From Mycobacterium sp. 1245111.1 (GTDB lineage Bacteria; Actinomycetota; Actinomycetes; Mycobacteriales; Mycobacteriaceae), in NCBI RefSeq assembly GCF_001673405.1, contig NZ_LZLV01000145.1, forward strand, positions 1 to 64,000: a stretch of DNA of 64,000 nucleotides, written 5' to 3'. The notes below the pieces were generated by a model. The model worked only from the letters and a program-made list of their open reading frames with translations. It did not search any database and was not told where the DNA came from. Of this stretch, positions 54,961 through 64,000 are shown piece after piece. The position numbers and the translations under genes are program-made. Each line of letters starts with the position of its first letter. Position 1 is the stretch's first letter.

Positions 54961-55898
54961 GCATCCAACGGCCGAAGTTCAACGCCGGCGAACTCCACGT
55001 CTACGAGAACCCGGGCGATGTCCGCGATGTCAGCCGCGCGCTGCGCCGCACCGGTCGACGGGTGATGCTGGTGCCGACCATGGGTGCTCTGCACGACGGC
55101 CACCTCGCCCTGGTGCGGGCCGCCAAACGCGTGCCCGGATCGGTGGTGGTGGTGTCGATCTTCGTGAACCCGTTGCAGTTCGGCGCGGGCGAGGATCTCG
55201 ACGCCTATCCGCGGGTGCTCGAGGCGGACCTGGAGCTGCTACGCGCCGAAGGTGTCGAAATCGCCTTCACCCCAACCGCTTCGGCGATGTATCCGGAAGG
55301 CCCGCGGACTACCGTGTATCCCGGACCGCTGGGATCCGAGCTCGAGGGCGCTGCGCGTCCCACTCATTTCGCGGGCATGCTCACCGTCGTCTGCAAGTTG
55401 ATGCAAATCGTCGCACCTGACCGAATCTTCTTCGGCGAGAAGGACTATCAGCAGTTGGTTCTGGTCCGGCAGATGGTCGCCGACCTCAACATCGATGTCC
55501 AGGTCGTCGGCGTGCCGATCGTGCGCGAGAGCGACGGCCTGGCGATGTCGTCGCGCAACCGCTACCTCGACGCGGCTCAGCGCGAACTGGCCGGCCTGCT
55601 GTCGGCGGCGCTGCTGGCCGGGTCCCATGCCGCGCCCGGCGGCGCGGACGCGGCGCTGGACGCTGCCCGTTCGGTACTGTCCGCGGTGCCAGCAATCGAC
55701 GTGGATTACCTCGAGGTGCGCGACAGCGCGCTGGGTCCGGCTCCCGCCGCCGGCGCCGCGCGTCTGCTGGTCGCGGCCCGGCTCGGCACGACCAGGCTTC
55801 TGGACAACATCGGAATCGAAATCGGCGCAGGAGTTGGCGTCGACGGGCGAGTGCCCGCAGTCTCGGCTCAATCTGTCGAATCGCATTGGAGGAATTGA
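54957..55898 (+). CDS. panC: Pantothenate synthetase
   Basis: A 313-residue pantothenate-beta-alanine ligase (309 aa in M. tuberculosis). The ATP-binding HxGH-like motif is 'LHDGHL' (His46, His49), preceded by 'VPTMGAL'. 'FVNPLQF', 'FFGEKDYQQL' and 'SSRNRYL' are the other signatures. It joins pantoate and beta-alanine. The start overlaps the DUF2520 gene (ATGA) and the stop overlaps panD by one base, so beta-alanine and pantothenate production are coupled. Confidence 0.96.
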   Translation: MSIQRPKFNAGELHVYENPGDVRDVSRALRRTGRRVMLVPTMGALHDGHLALVRAAKRVPGSVVVVSIFVNPLQFGAGEDLDAYPRVLEADLELLRAEGVEIAFTPTASAMYPEGPRTTVYPGPLGSELEGAARPTHFAGMLTVVCKLMQIVAPDRIFFGEKDYQQLVLVRQMVADLNIDVQVVGVPIVRESDGLAMSSRNRYLDAAQRELAGLLSAALLAGSHAAPGGADAALDAARSVLSAVPAIDVDYLEVRDSALGPAPAAGAARLLVAARLGTTRLLDNIGIEIGAGVGVDGRVPAVSAQSVESHWRN

Positions 55899-56305
55899 TG
55901 TTACGGACAATGCTCAAGTCGAAGATCCACCGGGCGACGGTCACCCAGGCCGACCTGCACTACGTAGGCTCGGTGACAATCGACGCCGACCTGATGGATG
56001 CGGCCGACCTGCTCGAGGGCGAACAGGTGACCATCGTCGACATCGACAACGGCGCCCGGTTGGTCACCTACGCGATCACGGGTCAGCGTGGCAGCGGTGT
56101 GATCGGGATCAACGGCGCGGCAGCGCATCTCGTGCACCCCGGCGATCTGGTGATCCTGATCGCCTACGCCCAGATGGAGGACGCCGAGGCGCGTGCCTAC
56201 CAGTCCAAGATCGTCTTCGTGGACGCCGAGAACCACGCGATTGATCTGGGCAGCGACCCGGCATTCGTGCCGGCCGATGCGGGCGAGCTGGTCTCGCCGC
56301 GATGA
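55898..56305 (+). CDS. panD: Aspartate 1-decarboxylase
   Basis: A 135-residue PanD proenzyme (139 aa in M. tuberculosis). Self-cleavage is between Gly24 and Ser25 in 'YVGSVTID', giving the pyruvoyl group. 'IVDIDNGARLVTYAI' and 'INGAAAHLVHPGDLVILIAYA' follow. It makes beta-alanine for pantothenate. It is the target region of pyrazinoic acid resistance in M. tuberculosis. ATG 55898 has ggagga upstream; the stop of panC is TGA 55896-55898. Confidence 0.96.
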   Translation: MLRTMLKSKIHRATVTQADLHYVGSVTIDADLMDAADLLEGEQVTIVDIDNGARLVTYAITGQRGSGVIGINGAAAHLVHPGDLVILIAYAQMEDAEARAYQSKIVFVDAENHAIDLGSDPAFVPADAGELVSPR

Positions 56306-56318
56306 AGGCCTGCTAGTC

Positions 56319-57134
56319 GTGCTGCTGGCCATCGACGTCCGCAACACCCACACCGTCGTCGGACTGCTCTCCGGCGCCAAGGAGCACGCGAAGGTCGTGC
56401 AACAGTGGCGGATTCGGACCGAAGCCGAGGTCACTGCCGACGAACTCGCGCTGACGATCGACGGGCTGATCGGTGACGACTCGGATCAGCTCACCGGCGC
56501 CGCTGCGCTGTCGACGGTGCCTTCGGTGCTACACGAGGTGCGCCTGATGCTCGAACAGTACTGGCCGACCGTGCCGCACGTTTTGATCGAGCCCGGTGTG
56601 CGAACCGGAATCCCGCTGCTGGTGGACAACCCGAAAGAAGTTGGCGCCGACCGAATTGTCAACTGCCTAGCAGCTTTTCAGAAATACAACACGGCCTCGA
56701 TTGTGATCGACTTCGGCTCTTCGATCTGCGTCGACGTGGTGTCCGCCAAAGGTGAATTCCTCGGTGGCGCGATCGCCCCGGGGCTGCAGGTGTCGTCGGA
56801 TGCCGCGGCGGCGCGTTCGGCCGCCCTGCGTCGCGTCGAGCTGACCCGGCCCCGCTCGGTGGTCGGCAAGAACACCGTCGAATGCATGCAGGCCGGCGCG
56901 GTTTTCGGCTTCGCAGGTCTGGTGGACGGCCTGGTCAGCCGGATTCGCAACGACGTCGACGGTTTTGCCGGTGAGAATGTCACGGTCGTGGCGACCGGTC
57001 ACACCGCGCCGCTGCTGCTGTCAGAGCTGCGCTCCGTCGACCACTATGACCAGCACCTGACCTTGCACGGGCTGCGGCTGGTGTTCGAGCGCAACCGGGA
57101 CAGCCAGCGCGGCCGACTCAAGACAGCACGCTGA
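56319..57134 (+). CDS. coaX: Type III pantothenate kinase
   Basis: A 271-residue type III pantothenate kinase (272 aa in M. tuberculosis, Rv3600c). It opens 'LLAIDVRNTHTVVGL' (phosphate loop), has 'NPKEVGADRIVNCLAAF' and 'VIDFGSSICVDVVS', and later 'GGAIAPGLQVS' and 'GFAGLVDGLV'. It starts CoA synthesis from pantothenate, completing the panC-panD-coaX unit. GTG 56319 lies 13 bases after panD. Confidence 0.94.
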   Translation: MLLAIDVRNTHTVVGLLSGAKEHAKVVQQWRIRTEAEVTADELALTIDGLIGDDSDQLTGAAALSTVPSVLHEVRLMLEQYWPTVPHVLIEPGVRTGIPLLVDNPKEVGADRIVNCLAAFQKYNTASIVIDFGSSICVDVVSAKGEFLGGAIAPGLQVSSDAAAARSAALRRVELTRPRSVVGKNTVECMQAGAVFGFAGLVDGLVSRIRNDVDGFAGENVTVVATGHTAPLLLSELRSVDHYDQHLTLHGLRLVFERNRDSQRGRLKTAR

Positions 57135-57180
57135 CTGCCGCGAGCACCCGCGGCGCGCTCCTCCTTTAAGCTGGCAGGTC

Positions 57181-58695
57181 GTGAACGCCGCCGACCCTCG
57201 GGACCCTCGAGAAGACCTGCCCGAGCAGTTCCGGATACGCCGGGACAAACGCGAGCGCCTGGCCGCCGAGGGCCGCGATCCCTATCCCGTCGACGTTGCG
57301 CGCACCCACACTTTGGCGCAGATCCGCGCCGGCTATCCCGATTTGGCGGCCGATTCGACGACCGGTGACGTGGTCGGGGTGGCCGGTCGGGTGGTCTTCG
57401 CCCGCAACTCGGGCAAGTTGTGCTTCGCCAGCCTCCAAGAAGGCGACGGCACCCAATTGCAGGTCATGCTCAGTCTCGCCAGTGTCGGGCAGGAAGCACT
57501 CGACCAATGGAAGGCCGACGTCGATATCGGCGACATCGTGTTTGTGCACGGCGAAGTGATCAGTTCGCGGCGCGGTGAACTGTCCGTGCTCGGCGACAGC
57601 TGGCAGATGGCGTCCAAGGCGTTGCGGCCCCTGCCGGTGGCGCACAAAGAGATGAGCGAAGAATCGCGGGTGCGACAGCGCTATGTCGACCTGATCGTGC
57701 GGCCCGAGGCGCGCAAGGTCGCCCGCCAGCGAATTGCTGTCATTCGCGCATTACGTAACGCCTTGGAGCAGCGCGGCTTTTTAGAAGTCGAGACACCGAT
57801 GCTGCAGACTTTGGCCGGCGGCGCGGCTGCGCGCCCGTTCGTCACACACTCCAATGCGCTCGACATCGATCTCTACCTGCGGATCGCCCCGGAACTGTTC
57901 CTGAAGCGCTGCGTCGTCGGCGGGTTCGACAAGGTCTTCGAACTAAATCGGGTGTTCCGAAACGAAGGTGCCGATTCCACACATTCGCCTGAATTTTCCA
58001 TGTTGGAGACCTATCAAGCGTATGGAACGTATGACGATTCTGCCGTTGTAACCCGTGAGCTTATTCAACAGGTGGCTGACGAGGCGATCGGCACTCGACA
58101 ACTCTCTCTGCCCGACGGCAGCATCTATGACATCGACGGGGAATGGGCGTCGATAGAAATGTATCCATCGCTATCAGAGGCTCTTGGCGAAGAGATCACG
58201 CCAAACACCAATGTCGATCGCTTGCTCGCTATCGCGGCGTCACTTGATGTTGAGGTTCCGACAGACCGCGGCTATGGCCACGGCAAGTTGATCGAGGAAC
58301 TCTGGGAGCACACAGTCGGCTCGACGCTGACGGCGCCTACCTTCGTCAAAGATTTTCCGGTCGAGACGACGCCATTGACGCGCCAACACCGCAGCATTGC
58401 CGGCGTCACCGAGAAGTGGGATCTTTATCTCCGCGGATTCGAGCTGGCCACGGGATACTCGGAATTGGTCGACCCCGTCGTGCAACGGGAAAGATTCGCT
58501 GAGCAAGCGCGGGCCGCGGCCGCCGGCGACGACGAGGCAATGGTGCTCGACGAGGATTTCCTTGTCGCGTTGGAGCACGCTATGCCGCCGTGTACCGGAA
58601 CCGGAATGGGCATCGACCGGCTGCTGATGGCTTTGACCGGGCTGTCAATAAGAGAGACGGTATTGTTTCCTATTGTGCGTCCACATAGCAACTGA
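57181..58695 (+). CDS. lysS: Lysyl-tRNA synthetase
   Basis: A 504-residue class II lysyl-tRNA synthetase (505 aa in M. tuberculosis). An N-terminal OB-fold binds the anticodon. Motif 1 is near 'FLEVETPMLQ', motif 2 'FELNRVFRNEG' and motif 3 'GTGMGIDRLLMALTG'. GTG 57181 matches the family start. From about 57950 to the stop, base composition falls clearly below that of the 5' half, with many codons such as tta, gta and tct. This suggests the 3' part may have been exchanged with another lineage. Confidence 0.96.
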   Translation: MNAADPRDPREDLPEQFRIRRDKRERLAAEGRDPYPVDVARTHTLAQIRAGYPDLAADSTTGDVVGVAGRVVFARNSGKLCFASLQEGDGTQLQVMLSLASVGQEALDQWKADVDIGDIVFVHGEVISSRRGELSVLGDSWQMASKALRPLPVAHKEMSEESRVRQRYVDLIVRPEARKVARQRIAVIRALRNALEQRGFLEVETPMLQTLAGGAAARPFVTHSNALDIDLYLRIAPELFLKRCVVGGFDKVFELNRVFRNEGADSTHSPEFSMLETYQAYGTYDDSAVVTRELIQQVADEAIGTRQLSLPDGSIYDIDGEWASIEMYPSLSEALGEEITPNTNVDRLLAIAASLDVEVPTDRGYGHGKLIEELWEHTVGSTLTAPTFVKDFPVETTPLTRQHRSIAGVTEKWDLYLRGFELATGYSELVDPVVQRERFAEQARAAAAGDDEAMVLDEDFLVALEHAMPPCTGTGMGIDRLLMALTGLSIRETVLFPIVRPHSN

Positions 58696-58814
58696 GCAGT
58701 TCTGTGACGGTGTATTGAATTACTCGTCGTTATATGGCAGATTGTCCCGCGGGGGCGGTCCGAGCACGTGTCTTGTATGGCAAGTGTCTAAGAAGAAAGC
58801 ATGAGGCTCAGCCA

Positions 58815-59153
58815 ATGGCGAAGAAAGTGACCGTCACCCTTGTCGATGATTTTGACGGTGAAGGCGCTGCCGATGAAACCGTGGAATTCGGTCTCGACGG
58901 CGTGACGTATGAGATTGACCTTTCGGCCAAGAATGCGGCGAAACTCCGCAACGACCTGAAGCAGTGGGTGGAAGCTTCTCGTCGGGTCGGCGGCCGTCGT
59001 CGCGGACGTTCCAGCTCCGGTCGCGGTCGCGGCGCCATCGATCGCGAGCAGAGCGCGGCAATTCGCGACTGGGCCCGTCGTAACGGACACAATGTGTCGA
59101 CCCGCGGTCGTATCCCGGCCGATGTGATCGACGCATTTCACGCCGCGACCTGA
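58815..59153 (+). CDS. lsr2: Lsr2, nucleoid-associated xenogeneic silencer
   Basis: A 112-residue Lsr2, the same length as M. tuberculosis Lsr2. The N-terminal dimerisation domain ('VTVTLVDDFDGEGAADETVEFGLDG') is followed by a basic linker of RGR/GRG repeats. The C-terminal AT-hook-like core is 'STRGRIPADVI', with Arg97-Gly98-Arg99 entering the minor groove. It silences AT-rich DNA such as PE/PPE and acquired genes. ATG 58815 has gagg eight bases upstream; an out-of-frame ATG lies at 58801. A strong terminator follows. Confidence 0.97.
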   Translation: MAKKVTVTLVDDFDGEGAADETVEFGLDGVTYEIDLSAKNAAKLRNDLKQWVEASRRVGGRRRGRSSSGRGRGAIDREQSAAIRDWARRNGHNVSTRGRIPADVIDAFHAAT

Positions 59154-59196
59154 CGGGTTGAGCCAGCTTTCGCTGGTGGCGAACTGATCTGGAAAG

Positions 59197-59238
59197 CAAC
59201 GCGGGAAACGATTGACTGTTTTCCCGCGTTGTTTTGTT
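59197..59238 (+). terminator. Rho-independent terminator of lsr2
   Basis: Perfect 12-base arms, caacgcgggaaa (59197-59208) and tttcccgcgttg (59220-59231), are followed by ttttgttg. It begins 44 bases after the lsr2 stop and separates lsr2 from clpC1. Confidence 0.93.
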
Positions 59239-59394
59239 GAACTGCGTTGTAGCCGGGGAGCCCGAGGTGGCTCAGCGATAGCAAGGTAGGAAGCCCGGCC
59301 GGTCGACCACTACAGTGGACGGCAGGTACGCGGTGTCGGCCCCACCGCCGACAATCACGAAGTACCGATGGTGAGGAAGAGCAGGTAACCGCCA

Positions 59395-61938
<2,544 letters not shown>

Positions 61939-61947
61939 TCCGTCTCG

Positions 61948-61984
61948 AAAGGCCGGCTAGCGCAATGCGTTAGCCGGCCTTTTC
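61948..61984. terminator. Bidirectional terminator between clpC1 and nicT
   Basis: aaaggccggcta (61948-61959) pairs with tagccggccttt (61971-61982) around 'gcgcaatgcgt'. TTTT follows on the plus strand, and the A run before the stem gives a T run on the minus strand. It can end both clpC1 and the convergent nicT gene, whose stops lie on each side. Confidence 0.9.
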
Positions 61985-61986
61985 GT

Positions 61987-63075
61987 TTACTCGGCGGGCT
62001 CTGCCACCCGATAGCGGTCCTCGACGTTGGCCAGCTTCCAGTAGGCGATCGCGCCGATCCACGTGATGGCGAACAGCAGCACGATCGCGATGCCGGCATT
62101 GTTCAGGTCGATGCCGCTGATCCAGCTGGTGATCGGATCGTCCCAACGCAGGTTGTCGTGGAGTACCGACAGCAGCTCGATCGAACCGATGAGCAGTGCC
62201 ACTGCGATCGAAAGGCCGGTTACAGCCAAGTTGTAGAAGACTTTTCGCGCCGGCTGCATGAATGCCCAGTCGTAGGCGGCTGTCATCAGCAATCCGTCCA
62301 GGGTGTCCATCAGGGTCATGCCGGCCGCGAAAAGCAACGGCACCACCAAGACGACGTACCATGGCAGACCGGCCGCCGTGCCGCTGCCGGCCAGCGCCAG
62401 CAGTGCCACCTCGGTGGCGGTGTCGAATCCCAGGCCGAACAGCGCGCCCACGGGATACAGCTGGATCGGGTGTGTGATCCGATTCATGATCGGACGTAGC
62501 AGGCGGGCGAAAAATCCCCGATCGTTAAGTGCCGCTTCGACTTCGCTGTCGGAGTACGAACCGCGCCGAAGCCGGGTGAAGGCCCGGTAGATGCCGACTA
62601 TCGCGATCACGTTGATGATCGCGATCAAATAGAGGAACAGGCCGGAGGCCAAGGTGCCGGCGATTCCGAGCACATGACGGGTCGGTGATTTCTCGTCGGC
62701 CAATGCGCCCACCACTCGCGCGCCGACCATGATCAGCACCGCCATCACCAGGACCAGCGTGGAGTGGCCCATCGCGAACCAGAAGCCCACCGCCTTGGGT
62801 TTCTTGCAGTCGGACATCAGTTTGCGCGTCGTGTTGTCGATGGCGGCGATATGGTCCGCGTCGAATGCGTGCCGCAGCCCGAAAAGGTATGCCGTGACGC
62901 CCAATCCGACACCGAAGATCTGGTCGCCGACCCGGTAGTGATGCGGCGCGATTGTAAACACGAGCATTGCGAAGCCGACCACGTGCATCAGCGCGATCAC
63001 CCCGAGCAGCACGCCGATTTCGACGTAGTCGCGACGGTTCCAGGTCGCCACCAGTCGATGAAGTAAGGCGCGCAC
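61987..63075 (-). CDS. nicT: NiCoT-family nickel/cobalt permease
   Basis: A 362-residue transporter with eight predicted helices. The NiCoT signature HX4DH is 'HAFDADH' (His69, Asp74, His75) in helix 2. Other family motifs are 'GFWFAMGHSTLVL' and 'LGFDTATEVALL', followed by 'GMTLMDTLDGLLM'. It imports Ni2+ and/or Co2+ for urease, hydrogenase or cobalamin. M. tuberculosis NicT (Rv2856) is at a different place, so its location here is a rearrangement or a second copy. GTG 63075 starts two bases after the lpqF stop, so it is read from the same mRNA. Confidence 0.92.
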   Translation of the reverse strand: MRALLHRLVATWNRRDYVEIGVLLGVIALMHVVGFAMLVFTIAPHHYRVGDQIFGVGLGVTAYLFGLRHAFDADHIAAIDNTTRKLMSDCKKPKAVGFWFAMGHSTLVLVMAVLIMVGARVVGALADEKSPTRHVLGIAGTLASGLFLYLIAIINVIAIVGIYRAFTRLRRGSYSDSEVEAALNDRGFFARLLRPIMNRITHPIQLYPVGALFGLGFDTATEVALLALAGSGTAAGLPWYVVLVVPLLFAAGMTLMDTLDGLLMTAAYDWAFMQPARKVFYNLAVTGLSIAVALLIGSIELLSVLHDNLRWDDPITSWISGIDLNNAGIAIVLLFAITWIGAIAYWKLANVEDRYRVAEPAE

Positions 63076-63077
63076 GA

Positions 63078-64000
63078 TCAGTGTTGCGTGGGCAGCAACG
63101 CAAAGACCTGCTTGGCGATCTGCAGCACCCAGCCGGTGATCGCCGGGCCGTGGTCGCGGGGCCAATTCAGCTGGAAGCTGACCACCCATGGCTGGCGGGT
63201 CTTGTCGAGCGCGTACCAGCTGAACGTCAGATCGCCCGGCAGGCCACCGGCTTTCGCGGCAATGTAGGGCCACTCGTTGCGATCGAAATTGATCCCCGTC
63301 GCGGCGTCCAAGATCTTCTTGACGGGTGCCGCCGGGCCCACTGCGCCGGCCTGGAGTGCGACGTGCACCCGGCAGATGTCGTCGGCGTTGCCGTACCATT
63401 CCGCGCCGGATTCCGACGCCGGCACATGCGCGCGGAACGGATCCGGTTGGTAGGTAGCGGAATTGGCTCGCTGCAGCATCTCGGCGCGGTCTGCCGGGCT
63501 GCCGTGTTTCCACTGTTCGCGGAGGTCCGGGCGGCCCCAAGCCACAGTAAACAGCTCGTACATGGTCGGAAACGGTGTCATCGCGGCCGGGTCGTGATGC
63601 CCCGCGGCGGCCAGTGCGGCGTCAACCGCCTGCGGACCGACCCTCTCGATCAGCATGTCGGTCGCCATGTTGTCGCTGGTGGCGATCATCTTCTCGGCCG
63701 CGGTCCGCACCGAGATCTGGGCTCCCACAGGCAGATCCATGCTGGAACCGACGGCCCTGCCCTTTTCGGTCACCGTCAATTGGTCGTCCCAGGACACCGT
63801 CCCCACCTTGATGGCGTCAGACACGGCGTAGAGCACGTACAACTTGAAGATCGATGCCAATGGCAGCGACATGTCGGTGTTGGTGCCGGCTACCCGATCA
63901 CAGTGGCCGTCAACGACTTTGGTCGCTTGCCATGAGTAGCGGGCCTTGGTCTTACCCAGCACGGCGTCGACGTCGTTCCACGAGGAGATCTTCGGTGGCA
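63078..64000 (-). CDS. lpqF: LpqF, beta-lactamase-like serine hydrolase lipoprotein (partial, 5' end outside window)
   Basis: The frame is open through the window edge, so the lipobox and N-terminal domain are missing. About 306 C-terminal residues are present. They carry the penicillin-binding/beta-lactamase fold: SxxK as 'SIFK' in 'LASIFKLYVL', 'SDN' in 'ATSDNMATD', and 'KAGG' in the KTG position. The match is to M. tuberculosis LpqF (Rv3593, about 452 aa), beyond clpC1 in the same orientation. Ala replaces Thr in KTG and no Glu166-like motif was seen, so beta-lactam hydrolysis is doubtful. It is probably an esterase-like envelope protein. It is co-transcribed with nicT. Confidence 0.85.
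   Translation of the reverse strand, partial: PPKISSWNDVDAVLGKTKARYSWQATKVVDGHCDRVAGTNTDMSLPLASIFKLYVLYAVSDAIKVGTVSWDDQLTVTEKGRAVGSSMDLPVGAQISVRTAAEKMIATSDNMATDMLIERVGPQAVDAALAAAGHHDPAAMTPFPTMYELFTVAWGRPDLREQWKHGSPADRAEMLQRANSATYQPDPFRAHVPASESGAEWYGNADDICRVHVALQAGAVGPAAPVKKILDAATGINFDRNEWPYIAAKAGGLPGDLTFSWYALDKTRQPWVVSFQLNWPRDHGPAITGWVLQIAKQVFALLPTQH

Overview
The window is a 64 kb piece of a high-GC mycobacterial chromosome, almost certainly a slow-growing non-tuberculous Mycobacterium. PE and PPE proteins, Lsr2, ClpC1, LpqG, LpqF, an actinobacterial Tad locus, and gene order that follows the M. tuberculosis H37Rv interval Rv3666c to Rv3593 in inverted orientation all point that way. It differs from M. 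tuberculosis at several joints. The espACD (Rv3616c-Rv3614c) and esxV/esxW (Rv3619c-Rv3620c) genes are not where they would be expected. A nickel/cobalt permease, an APC permease, a zinc alcohol dehydrogenase, a DUF4185 protein and a lipoprotein metallopeptidase are present instead.

Layout. 1-4.8 kb: end of dppA, then dppB, dppC, dppD (dipeptide ABC importer) and a conserved hypothetical gene, with MIRU-like spacers between genes. 4.8-6.4 kb: a HAD phosphatase (Rv3661 type) lying between two non-coding RNAs, an Ms1/MTS2823-type RNA and a 6C RNA. 6.4-14.5 kb: the actinobacterial 'helicase/secretion neighbourhood': Ssd, TadA, TadB, TadC, Flp pilin, two TadE-like pseudopilins, a PAS-type sensor (Rv3651) and an MrfA/DECH helicase. 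14.8-22.3 kb: cspA, a conserved hypothetical gene, topA, an exported small protein, a membrane adenylate cyclase (Rv3645 type), holB and tRNA-Thr(CGT).

22.3-31.4 kb: envelope glycosylation. This holds a GT-C-like membrane protein, GalE1 epimerase, a metallopeptidase lipoprotein with a small exported partner, a DUF2304 protein, PpgS and a flippase-like protein, then a TerC protein and an unknown protein. By homology these supply and move polyprenyl-phosphate-galactosamine, the donor for the galactosamine on arabinogalactan. 31.4-37.7 kb: ppa, dacB, a DUF2342 zincin, tilS, hpt, a hydratase/cyclase-like protein and lpqG. 38-47 kb: the variable part, with a DUF4185 (GH183-like arabinanase) candidate, a small exported protein, an APC permease, a PE/PPE pair, an alcohol dehydrogenase, a luciferase-like monooxygenase and ephA.

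47-64 kb: a housekeeping block with ftsH, folE-folP1-folB-folK, a DUF3180 protein, a proline-rich membrane protein, a DUF2520 dehydrogenase, panC, panD, coaX, lysS, lsr2 and clpC1, followed on the opposite strand by lpqF (cut by the window edge) and a nicT permease. Folate, pantothenate and CoA genes are tightly coupled by ATGA, GTGA or TGATG overlaps. Three convergent gene pairs share bases of their stop codons. No CRISPR array, insertion sequence or phage gene was seen. Locus tags (Rv numbers) and family names come from recognition of the protein sequences and gene order, not from a database search.
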